The notes beneath the pieces were generated by a model. It saw only the letters and a program-made list of their open reading frames with translations, did not search any database and was not told where the DNA came from. The translations under genes were made by a program, and so were the position numbers. From an uncultured Alistipes sp. (GTDB lineage: Bacteria > Bacteroidota > Bacteroidia > Bacteroidales > Rikenellaceae), in NCBI GenBank assembly GCA_945494785.1, contig CALYVN010000010.1, forward strand, positions 1-37,043: a stretch of 37,043 nt of DNA, read 5' to 3'. Below are positions 18,207-26,993 of the stretch, one piece after another. Within the stretch, counting starts at the first letter, position 1; the number at the start of each line of letters is the position of its first letter.

Positions 18207-19172
18207 ATGATTTCGGCGGATGAGATATTTGCGATAGAGATCGCTACGCAGTTCGACGATGTAGCCATGGCGTTGTTCCGTTTTCAGTCGGAGCGATGCC
18301 GACCTTATGCGGAGTATATCCGTCTGCTCGGTCTGCACCCCGACGATGTGCGATGTGTCGAGGATATTCCGTTTCTGCCGATTGAGTTGTTCAAGACCTG
18401 CGATATCTATTGCGGCGACAATCCGCCGCATATTGTCTTTACTTCGAGTGCCACGACGGGCATGGTGCCTTCGCGCCACCCGATGGCGGATGTGTCGGTG
18501 TATGAGCGCGATTTCAAGGCCTCGTTCCGCCGATTCTATGGCGAGCCTTCGCAGTGGAGCATCTACGGGCTTCTGCCCAACTATCTGCAACGCAGCGGGT
18601 CGTCGCTCGTCTATATGACCGACGCTCTGATTCGCGAATGCGGCAGCGGAGGATTCTATCTCGACGATTACGAGCGGCTGCTGGCGGATATGGCTCGCGA
18701 TGCGAAGCCGAAGATTCTGCTCGGAGTAAGTTACGCACTGCTCGATTTGGCGGAGCGGTATTCGCCCGCTTTGTCGAATACCGTCGTTATGGAGACGGGT
18801 GGCATGAAGGGACGGCGCAGGGAGATGCCAAAGGCGGAGTTCCACGCGCTGCTGTGTAAGGCTTTCGGCGTGGATGCGATACACTCCGAATACGGCATGG
18901 CGGAACTCTCGTCGCAAGCCTACTCGAAGGGAGACGGATTGTTTTATGCTCCTCCGTGGATGCGCGTTTCTGTGCGCGACATCAACGACCCGTTTACCCA
19001 TTTTGTAGCGGGTCGTCGCGGAGCAATCGACATAATCGATTTGGGCAACATCTTCTCGTGCGCTTTTATCGCCACTCAGGATGTGGGCATCCTTGCGGCA
19101 GACGGCGGTTTCCGTATAGAGGGGCGCGTGGAGGATAGCGACATACGCGGATGCAATTTATTGGTACAGTGA
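18207..19172 (+). CDS. LuxE-like acyl-protein synthetase / adenylate-forming enzyme
   Basis: IPFLPIELFKTCDIYCGDNPPHIVFTSSATTGMVPSRH, VVMETGGMKGRRREM, YGMAELSSQAYS; conserved-looking Cys near the C-terminus (IRGCNLLVQ). Confidence 0.8.
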   Translation: MISADEIFAIEIATQFDDVAMALFRFQSERCRPYAEYIRLLGLHPDDVRCVEDIPFLPIELFKTCDIYCGDNPPHIVFTSSATTGMVPSRHPMADVSVYERDFKASFRRFYGEPSQWSIYGLLPNYLQRSGSSLVYMTDALIRECGSGGFYLDDYERLLADMARDAKPKILLGVSYALLDLAERYSPALSNTVVMETGGMKGRRREMPKAEFHALLCKAFGVDAIHSEYGMAELSSQAYSKGDGLFYAPPWMRVSVRDINDPFTHFVAGRRGAIDIIDLGNIFSCAFIATQDVGILAADGGFRIEGRVEDSDIRGCNLLVQ

Positions 19173-20020
19173 TGAGATACAGACCCGAAGATTTGGCGCG
19201 GCTGCATGCGGAACTCTTGGCGATACTCGCCGAGATTGTGCGTGTGTGCGAAGTGTGCAGCATTCCCTACTTCATTCAGGGAGGGAGTGCGATAGGGGCT
19301 TTGTACAATCGGGGCATAGTGCCGTGGGACGATGATATAGATGTGGGCATGACCCGCGAGAATTACGAACGATTTTTGCGCGAAGCACCGCAACATCTGC
19401 GTCCGCAATACTTTTTGGAGTGGTTCGGCACGGAACCCGAAACGCCGTTTTATTTCGCCAAGGTCAAGCGCAACGGTACGCTGTTTGTCGAGCAGATGTT
19501 CCGCAATATGAATATTCACCACGGCATATTCGTCGATATATTTCCCTACGACCGCATTCCAGACTCGGCGATTGCGGAGAAGTGGCATCGGTTGCGGAGC
19601 GGTTTTTGGATAAACTGCTTTATCGGCAAGGCGATTTGGCTGTGGCGTTGGTGCGGACGTTGTGCCATAGACGAGCCTCTGCCCAAATCGTGGATAGGCT
19701 GTTTGGCGATACGCCTCGTCTGTGCCGCGATGTCGCGCGAACGCATCTATCGCAAGATGTGCCGTGTTTTGGGTGCGTACAACGATTGCGATTGCCGACG
19801 TGTCAATATCGTGCGCATGCCGAAAGACCAGATTCCGCGCGAGGATGTCGAGAATCCCGTCATGATGCCGTTCGGCGGTTTGATGGTTGCTGCTCCGCGC
19901 AACATCGAGGCCTATTTGCGTCACCATTATTCCAATCTGCGTCCCGTACTGCCGGAGGAGGAACAAGTCAATCATGCGCCATACCGATTGTCGTTTGGCG
20001 ATAAAACCGATATGCAATGA
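19172..20020 (+). CDS. LicD family protein (phosphorylcholine/nucleotidyl-type transferase)
   Basis: FIQGGSAIGALYNRGIVPWDDDIDVGMTRENYERF is the LicD signature. The start overlaps the preceding stop (TGATG). Confidence 0.9.
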   Translation: MRYRPEDLARLHAELLAILAEIVRVCEVCSIPYFIQGGSAIGALYNRGIVPWDDDIDVGMTRENYERFLREAPQHLRPQYFLEWFGTEPETPFYFAKVKRNGTLFVEQMFRNMNIHHGIFVDIFPYDRIPDSAIAEKWHRLRSGFWINCFIGKAIWLWRWCGRCAIDEPLPKSWIGCLAIRLVCAAMSRERIYRKMCRVLGAYNDCDCRRVNIVRMPKDQIPREDVENPVMMPFGGLMVAAPRNIEAYLRHHYSNLRPVLPEEEQVNHAPYRLSFGDKTDMQ

Positions 20021-21099
20021 AACGTTTGTCGATAATCGTACCTACCTATAACATGGAGGATTTGCTGCCGCACTGCCTCGACTCGATAGTGGAGAGTACG
20101 CTGTTGGGAGCCGTCGAAGTGATTGTCGTAAACGATGGCAGCAGCGACGGGTCGTTGAGGGTGGCTCGCGAGTACGAACGGCGTTACCCCGAAGCGATAC
20201 GGGTCATCGACAAACCCAACGGCAATTACGGCTCGACCGTCAATGCCGCACTGCCCTTGGCAACGGGCGAATATGTGCGGTTGCTCGATGCCGACGACAG
20301 TGTCGATGGTGCGCTATTGGCAGATTATGTGGTATTTCTGCAACAACACTCCGGCGTGGATATGGTGGTCTCGCCATTTATCGAGGTCGGTCGTTGCTCG
20401 GAACACCGCGTGGATTACGACATCTATGCCAGACACCGATACAGGCATGGCGAGGAGTACGAAGCCGACCGCATCTTCGGCGAAGGCATAATCCGTTTCT
20501 TTATGATGCACTCCGTATCGTATCGGACGGAGTTGCTGCGCCAAATGCACTATCGCCAAAGCGAAGGCATCTCATATACCGACCAAGAGTGGGTCTTTTA
20601 TCCGCTGTTCCGAGTGCGTACCATAACCTTTGCCGATATCCCTCTCTATCGTTACAATCTCGCCCGCGATGGGCAGACGATGGATGGTGCGGTGCAGTTG
20701 CGCAACATCTCCCAACTTGCCGCACTTGCCGAGAATATGGCGATGTTCTTTGCCGAGTCGGACAAACGCGGATTCGGCGCGGAGCGCAAGGCGTTTTTGC
20801 GCGAGATAGTGAAAAACCGCATCCGTATCGTCCTGCGCAAATATCTGCTGGATATGCCCGACGAGCGGTTCGAGGTGTCGGAATTCGTCGCCGTCTATTC
20901 GAAACTGCTCAAAGCGGCGGGCCGTTGCGGCATAGGTGCGATAGACGTGCCGGTAAACAATCGGTTGAGGGTCGATTTGTTGAAACATTGGTCGCGTTAC
21001 GGCAGCCGCTATCCCGCATTCGTGAGGTTTCTGCTGCGCACTGCCGACGGAGCGATGATGCGGGTCTATGCGGCCATATTCCGCCGATACGGCAGATAG
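20017..21099 (+). CDS. Glycosyltransferase family 2 protein
   Basis: LSIIVPTYNMEDLLPHCLDSIV...VEVIVVNDGSSDGSL...GEYVRLLDADDSVDG. Start overlaps the licD stop (ATGA). Confidence 0.95.
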   Translation: MKRLSIIVPTYNMEDLLPHCLDSIVESTLLGAVEVIVVNDGSSDGSLRVAREYERRYPEAIRVIDKPNGNYGSTVNAALPLATGEYVRLLDADDSVDGALLADYVVFLQQHSGVDMVVSPFIEVGRCSEHRVDYDIYARHRYRHGEEYEADRIFGEGIIRFFMMHSVSYRTELLRQMHYRQSEGISYTDQEWVFYPLFRVRTITFADIPLYRYNLARDGQTMDGAVQLRNISQLAALAENMAMFFAESDKRGFGAERKAFLREIVKNRIRIVLRKYLLDMPDERFEVSEFVAVYSKLLKAAGRCGIGAIDVPVNNRLRVDLLKHWSRYGSRYPAFVRFLLRTADGAMMRVYAAIFRRYGR

Positions 21100-21193
21100 A
21101 GCGAACTTTTCGCTTTTTTATGGCGGTTGGGTAACCGATAAGCAAAATATAATCACTAACTTTGTCGAAAACATTAAAACAATTCATATCGCT

Positions 21194-21880
21194 ATGACAC
21201 AGCAGTCTTTGAGAGAGAAGATATTGGCGACGATAATCGAAAAATCGACGTTGAAGCAGCGGGTGTTCGACAATACCTTTGCGGCATTCGGCGAATTGAA
21301 AGATACGTTGCTTGAAATGGCTTCGGAATTGGACGATGCCTTGGATGGCCGACTCGACAAACGTGTGCGGTTGGAATATCGCGACCGTGGCAAGTTCGAG
21401 GCGCAGTTGCAGATTGCCAGCGACCTGCTCATATTCCAGATGCACACCGACGTATTCGAGTTCGATTCCAACCATATAATATGGCAGAATCCGTATGTGC
21501 AGCAGGATAAATCCAACTCCTATTGCGGCATCATCAACATCTACGATTTCCTGTCCGACTCCTTCAAATACAACCGCAGTGCCGACGAAGGTTATCTGAT
21601 AGGCCGCATCTTTATCAATCGCGAGCGCAAATTCTTTGTAGAGGGCAAGCGGCAGACGACGATGAAGGCGATGAATTTCGGCAAGGCCGACATTTCGCAC
21701 GAAGCGTTGGTCGCCATACTCGAAACGGCCATCAACTATGCAATCAATTTCGATTTGCTCATGCCGCCTTACGAGGACAACAAGCGGGTTACGGTCGAGC
21801 AGTTCAATACCAAGATGGACAACTCTAAATTCGTAACGGGCAAACGCATCGGTTACGATTTTAACGTGGACGACATTTAG
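21194..21880 (+). CDS. Conserved-looking hypothetical protein of unknown function
   Basis: 228-aa ORF starting MTQQSLREKILATIIEKSTLKQRVFDNTFAAF; own TAACTTTG box upstream (21157-21164); ends 4 nt before the DPP IV gene. No family recognised. Confidence 0.75.
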   Translation: MTQQSLREKILATIIEKSTLKQRVFDNTFAAFGELKDTLLEMASELDDALDGRLDKRVRLEYRDRGKFEAQLQIASDLLIFQMHTDVFEFDSNHIIWQNPYVQQDKSNSYCGIINIYDFLSDSFKYNRSADEGYLIGRIFINRERKFFVEGKRQTTMKAMNFGKADISHEALVAILETAINYAINFDLLMPPYEDNKRVTVEQFNTKMDNSKFVTGKRIGYDFNVDDI

Positions 21881-21884
21881 ACCT

Positions 21885-23993
21885 ATGCGCGGAGTGTTGA
21901 TTGCTGTCGTTTTGTGCCTTGCCGTCATGGGTGTTTCGGCGCAAAACGAATACGAAGCCGTGCGCAAGGCGCGTGCGGCGAACAAGAGCGTGTACGGTCT
22001 GCGGTCGATGGCGGACGGGGAACACTATACGGTCAATAAAGGTACGCGCATAGTGCGTTGCGCCTATGCCGATGCCCGCGATACAGCCACCATCATAAAG
22101 GCGCGATTTCCGATGCGCGACTATGCCTTTTCGCCCGACGAGCGAAGTTGCGTGTTTGCAGATTCTCGTAGCGTCCGGCCGATATACCGTCACTCTTATA
22201 CCGCCGATTATTGGCTGTGCGATGCCGACGGGGACAGCCGCAAAATCCTCGATGCGGTGCGCGATGTGGCCTTCTCGCCCGACGGAAGCCGTCTGGCATA
22301 TTCGCGCGACAACGATCTCTATCTGTACGAAACGGCCACCGGCATATCCACCCGCATAACCGACGACGGAGCGTGGAATGCCGTAATCAACGGTACGAGC
22401 GATTGGGTGTACGAGGAGGAGTACGGCTTTACGCGAGCCTATGCCTTTTCGGCTGACGGTCGGCAGATAGCCTATCTGCGTTTCGACGAGAGCCGTGTGC
22501 CCACCTTCGAGATGATGCGCTACGACGGCTCGTTGTACAACCGTGCCTACTCGTTCAAATACCCCAAGGCGGGCGATGCCAACTCGGTCGTTTCGTTGTG
22601 GGTGTACGATATCGCCACAGGCCGCAAGAGCCTTGTCGATACGGGGGCGAATACCGACCAATACATCTTCAATCTGTCGTGGACTCCTGCCGACGAACTC
22701 TGCTTCTATCGTGTCAATCGTCTTCAAAACCATTTCGAGGTTGTTCTGCAACGCAATGACGGTACGCAGAAGGTCATCTACGACGAGCGTTCGCCGCGCT
22801 ATGTGGAGCGACCCGATGCTTCGACGATAACCTTCATCGATGCCCGCCGTTTCGTTGTTCGCGAGGAGACGACAGGCTTCATGCACCTATATCTGTACGA
22901 TGTCGAACGAGGCAGACTGCATGCCGTTACATCGGGCGAATGGGAGGTTGCCGGTTTGGTCGGTTTCGACGGCAAACGTCTCTATTACCTCTCCACCGAG
23001 CAGTCGCCGTTGTGTCGCGACCTCTATTCGGTCGCATTGAGCGGCAAGGGCAAACGCCGACTGACCGCATCGGAGGGTTTTTGTACAGTGCAGCCATCGA
23101 AGGGGATGAGATATTATGTGCAGACGACGAGCAACGCAACCACGCCGAACGTGGTAACCGTTCATCGCAACGACGGCAGCACAATCGATACGCTCGCCGA
23201 TTCCCGCAAGAGGGTTGCGGCAGTGGGGCAGTGGCCTGTCAAGAAGTTCTCGCAATTCGTTACCGAGCGAGGTGATACGCTCAACTTCTACATTCAGTTG
23301 CCCGCCGATTTCGATGCCGCCAAACGTTATCCCGTTTTGCTGACGCAGTATTCGGGTCCCGGGTCGCAGCAGGTGCGCAACCGCTGGTCGTTGGATTGGG
23401 AGGATGCCATGGCTGCCAAAGGCTATATAGTCGCTTGTTGCGATGGTCGTGGTACGGGTGGCAGAGGCGAGAGTTTCAAAAAACAGACCTATCGCAATTT
23501 GGGGCGGTTGGAGACGGAAGACCAACTGTCGTTTGCCCGTTATATGGCAGCCTTGCCGTATGTCGATGCCGAGCGCATAGGAATATACGGTTGGTCGTAT
23601 GGCGGTTTCATGGCTTTGAATTGCGCTCTTCACGGAGGCGGTCTGTTCCGCATGGCTGTTGCGGTTGCACCCGTAACGTCGTGGCGTTACTACGATACCA
23701 TCTATACCGAAATCTACAACGGTCTGCCTCAAGATAATGCCGCAGGTTACGACGACAATTCGCCGATTGCGCATGCCGACAAACTATCGCCGCGTACGCG
23801 CCTGCTTATCATACACGGCACTGCCGACGACAATGTCCATTTCCAAAATACCATTGAGATATGTCGTGCGCTCAACAAGGCGGGCAAACAGTACGATATG
23901 ATGGTCTATCCCGACCAAAATCACTCTATGCTGCCCGATTGCACTTCGGCGATTCGTCAAAAGATGATTGATTACACTTCGGAGCATCTATAA
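21885..23993 (+). CDS. S9 family peptidase, dipeptidyl peptidase IV
   Basis: Signal peptide; Glu motif NGTSDWVYEEEYG; catalytic GWSYGGFMALN; DNSPIAHADKLSPRTRLLIIHGTADDNVHFQN; C-terminal YPDQNHSM. Confidence 0.94.
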   Translation: MRGVLIAVVLCLAVMGVSAQNEYEAVRKARAANKSVYGLRSMADGEHYTVNKGTRIVRCAYADARDTATIIKARFPMRDYAFSPDERSCVFADSRSVRPIYRHSYTADYWLCDADGDSRKILDAVRDVAFSPDGSRLAYSRDNDLYLYETATGISTRITDDGAWNAVINGTSDWVYEEEYGFTRAYAFSADGRQIAYLRFDESRVPTFEMMRYDGSLYNRAYSFKYPKAGDANSVVSLWVYDIATGRKSLVDTGANTDQYIFNLSWTPADELCFYRVNRLQNHFEVVLQRNDGTQKVIYDERSPRYVERPDASTITFIDARRFVVREETTGFMHLYLYDVERGRLHAVTSGEWEVAGLVGFDGKRLYYLSTEQSPLCRDLYSVALSGKGKRRLTASEGFCTVQPSKGMRYYVQTTSNATTPNVVTVHRNDGSTIDTLADSRKRVAAVGQWPVKKFSQFVTERGDTLNFYIQLPADFDAAKRYPVLLTQYSGPGSQQVRNRWSLDWEDAMAAKGYIVACCDGRGTGGRGESFKKQTYRNLGRLETEDQLSFARYMAALPYVDAERIGIYGWSYGGFMALNCALHGGGLFRMAVAVAPVTSWRYYDTIYTEIYNGLPQDNAAGYDDNSPIAHADKLSPRTRLLIIHGTADDNVHFQNTIEICRALNKAGKQYDMMVYPDQNHSMLPDCTSAIRQKMIDYTSEHL

Positions 23994-24899
23994 CTTCTTG
24001 TTCCGTCGAACATTGGCTTGGATACGTTCGAGTCCGCTGCGCGAGAGAGGTGTGGCGGACATTTTTTGTGCGAACTCGGTTGCGGTCATGGCGAGCCACT
24101 CGTCGGCACCCCTCTCCAAAGGGTTAAATAACGGCTCCAATGCCCTGCTTTTGCTTCGTTCGGCATGCTTGTTGTAGGGACAGACGCTCTGACACTCGTC
24201 GCAGCCGAAAATCCAACCGTGCAGCGGTATGTCCGCTCCGCCTCGCTCGATTGTCGCACACGAGATGCAGCGAGAGGTGTCGATGTGCCGCTCCTTTATC
24301 GCTCCATTGGGACAGGCATCGACGCATCGTCGGCATGTGCCGCATCCGACGGTGCGCAGCGGTTCGTCGTAACGGTCGCACTCCTCGCACAACACCAATT
24401 CGCCTATCAGTACGAATGTGCCGAAACGCGGCGTAACGAGCAACGACTGCCGCCCAATCCAACCCAAACCTGCCTCGACGGCATACCGCTTTTCGAGTAT
24501 GGGCGCGGAATCGGTAAAGGCACGTCCCGACAACGACGGATAGATGGCTTTGAGAGCCGTTGCCATCTGCCGCAACATCGCCTTGATGACATCGTGGTAA
24601 TCTTTGGCGCAGGCATACGAGGCTATTTTTGTGCGACACTCTGCGGGATAGCCGTTGCCGAAATCGTTTTTGTACGAGAGTGCGCATACCGCCACGCTCT
24701 TTGCTCCCTCGACCAATCGCGCCGTATCGAAACGCTTGTCGGTGTTGCGTGCGAGATAGTCCAGCGACGAGCCGAAACCGTTTGCAAGCCATTGTCCGAA
24801 AAAGGCCCTCTCGGCATCGAACGGACGGCATTCTGCCACTCCGCACAAGTCGAATCCGACATCTGCTGCTACTCTCTTTATCGTCTCAATCTCTACCAT
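23988..24899 (-). CDS. queG: Epoxyqueuosine reductase
   Basis: Ferredoxin-like CGTCRRCVDACPNGAI and CDECQSVCPYNK, plus DSAPILEKRYAVEAGLGWIGRQSLL. Start trimmed to 24899. Confidence 0.95.
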   Translation of the reverse strand: MVEIETIKRVAADVGFDLCGVAECRPFDAERAFFGQWLANGFGSSLDYLARNTDKRFDTARLVEGAKSVAVCALSYKNDFGNGYPAECRTKIASYACAKDYHDVIKAMLRQMATALKAIYPSLSGRAFTDSAPILEKRYAVEAGLGWIGRQSLLVTPRFGTFVLIGELVLCEECDRYDEPLRTVGCGTCRRCVDACPNGAIKERHIDTSRCISCATIERGGADIPLHGWIFGCDECQSVCPYNKHAERSKSRALEPLFNPLERGADEWLAMTATEFAQKMSATPLSRSGLERIQANVRRNKKL

Positions 24900-24997
24900 T
24901 GCGGCTATTCTTATGCGCAAATGTAGTGTTTTTGCCGAAAAAAGATTACTTTTGCGAAGTTTTAATATTGAGACAACAATACTTAAACTTGGCAAAT

Positions 24998-26644
24998 ATG
25001 AAACTCACTACCTTATACGAGGTACTTCATGAGAGCATCAAGAAGTTCTCCGACCACATTGCCTTTTCGCAGTGGCGGGGCGAAGACCTTACTTATATAG
25101 AGGTCGGCCAACGTGTCGGGCGGGTACAGCAGATTCTCGTCTCGGCAGGTCTCAAACCGGGCGACCGCGTGGCGATTTTGAGCAGCAACATGCCCAATTG
25201 GGGCGTATGCTACTTCGCAATCACCACGTCGGGATATACGGCAGTGCCTATTCTGCCCGATTTTACCACCGACGATATCGACCGTATCATCGAACATTCG
25301 GAGGCAAAGGCTCTGTTCGTCTCCGACAAACTCTATACGAAAGTCTCCAAAACGACAATCGACAGCCTCAATTTGGTCGTGCGCATCAAGAATTTGAGCA
25401 TTCTTTCCCAAACTGTTTCGGAGGAGGGTGCCGTTGCGATTCCGAAGCCCGACGATTTGGCTGTTATCATATATACTTCGGGTACGACATCGTCGCCGAA
25501 GGGCGTTATGCTCACGCAATACAACATCAGTTCGCAAACTTGGCTCATCGAGCCGCTCTTTGCCCTGCGCGATACCGATGTGCTGCTCTCCGTCCTGCCA
25601 CTGTCGCACACCTACGAGTGTACGCTCGGCTTGATTTACGCCTTTTCGGCAGGTTGCCATGTGGTATATTTGGACAAGGCTCCTACCGTGTCGGTACTGA
25701 TGGCCGCACTCAAAGAGGTGCGCCCGACCATCATGATTATCGTGCCGCTTATAATCGAAAAGATATATCGCGCCCGCGTGGTGGCAAAATTTACATCGAA
25801 CGCATTTTGGCGTGCGCTCTACCGCATAGGCTTCGTCCGTCGTTACCTGCACCGTGTTGCGGGCAAAAAGTTGCTCAAATTCTTTGGTGGCAGAATCCGC
25901 TTTTTGGGTATCGGCGGTGCCAAACTCGACGTCAATGCCGAGAAATTCCTCTATGAGGCAAAAGTCCCTTATGCCATCGGTTACGGTTTGACCGAGACAG
26001 CACCTCTGTTGGCAGGTGCAGTGGGCGATATGGTGCGCATAGGCTCGACGGGTCCTATACTGAAAGGTATCGAGTGTCGTCTCGAAAACATCAATACCGA
26101 GACGGGGCAGGGTGAAATCGTGGTCAAAAGTCCAAGCCAAATGATTGGCTACTACAAAAACGAGGAGGCAACACAGCAGGCATTTACTCCCGATGGCTGG
26201 TTCAGAACGGGCGATTTGGGCTGTTTCGACGAGGATGGCTGGCTCTATATCAAGGGTCGTCTCAAAAATATGATTGTCGGTCCGAGCGGCGAAAACATCT
26301 ATCCCGAAGACATAGAATCGGTACTCAACTCCCACGTCTATATCTCCGAATCGATAGTAACCGAGCAGGAGGGTCATTTGGTGGCACTCGTCCATTTCGA
26401 CAAAGAGGCTCTCGAAGCGCGTTACAACGAGATTATGGAGTCGTGGTCGCAGAAAAAGCAGGAGTGGGAGCATTATATGGACGAGGTACTCGACGAGATT
26501 AAGGAGTATGTCAATACCCGCGTCAATCGCAACTCCCGCATCACGGAGGTCGTCGAGGAGAAGGATGAGTTCATCAAATCGCCGACCCACAAAATCCGCC
26601 GTTTCCTCTATACCAACCGCAATCAAAATACGGAAAATAAATAG
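24998..26644 (+). CDS. Long-chain fatty acid--CoA ligase (AMP-dependent synthetase)
   Basis: AMP-binding motif VIIYTSGTTSSPKGVMLTQYN, YGLTETAPLLAG, GWFRTGDLGCFDEDGWLYIKGRLKNMI. Start trimmed to 24998. Confidence 0.94.
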   Translation: MKLTTLYEVLHESIKKFSDHIAFSQWRGEDLTYIEVGQRVGRVQQILVSAGLKPGDRVAILSSNMPNWGVCYFAITTSGYTAVPILPDFTTDDIDRIIEHSEAKALFVSDKLYTKVSKTTIDSLNLVVRIKNLSILSQTVSEEGAVAIPKPDDLAVIIYTSGTTSSPKGVMLTQYNISSQTWLIEPLFALRDTDVLLSVLPLSHTYECTLGLIYAFSAGCHVVYLDKAPTVSVLMAALKEVRPTIMIIVPLIIEKIYRARVVAKFTSNAFWRALYRIGFVRRYLHRVAGKKLLKFFGGRIRFLGIGGAKLDVNAEKFLYEAKVPYAIGYGLTETAPLLAGAVGDMVRIGSTGPILKGIECRLENINTETGQGEIVVKSPSQMIGYYKNEEATQQAFTPDGWFRTGDLGCFDEDGWLYIKGRLKNMIVGPSGENIYPEDIESVLNSHVYISESIVTEQEGHLVALVHFDKEALEARYNEIMESWSQKKQEWEHYMDEVLDEIKEYVNTRVNRNSRITEVVEEKDEFIKSPTHKIRRFLYTNRNQNTENK

Positions 26645-26669
26645 GGTTTCGCGGATGTCGGCAATGGTC

Positions 26670-26788
26670 GGTGTGTCATAATTGCGAACTGCCGCGTTAT
26701 TATCGAAAAGAGGGCGCAGTCATTTACGTCGGGTAAACTCCTTTGCCCTATTTCTCAATGCCTTGCATTTCACTAATTCTGACGCACC
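26670..26788 (+). repeat. 119-nt structured intergenic element, copy B
   Basis: GGTGTGTCATAATTG ... TAATTCTGACGCACC terminal inverted repeat; aligns end to end with copy A. Confidence 0.8.
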
Positions 26789-26794
26789 TTAACG

Positions 26795-26824
26795 AGAGGA
26801 TGTAAAATTTCACATTCTCTTTTT
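26795..26824 (+). terminator. Intrinsic terminator after the acyl-CoA ligase gene and copy B
   Basis: AGAGGATGT-AAAATTTC-ACATTCTCT followed by TTTT. Confidence 0.75.
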
Positions 26825-26993
26825 GCTTGCGTATATGCACGCCGCCTGTGTTGTGCGGCGGGCAGTTGCGGCATTGCACGGCAGCCTGCCAGCCTACAGA
26901 GCGACATACGCTCTAAAAATTTGCCTTATCGGCTGTTTCTTCGCAAGTTTTTGCTAACTTTGTCCGTTAATTGTACGAGAAAATACGAACTCT

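Noticed and set aside
24629-24997. 123-codon N-terminal extension of the acyl-CoA ligase ORF
   Set aside because: Antisense to queG; the ligase start MKLTTLYEVLHESIKKF at 24998 follows a plausible promoter box.
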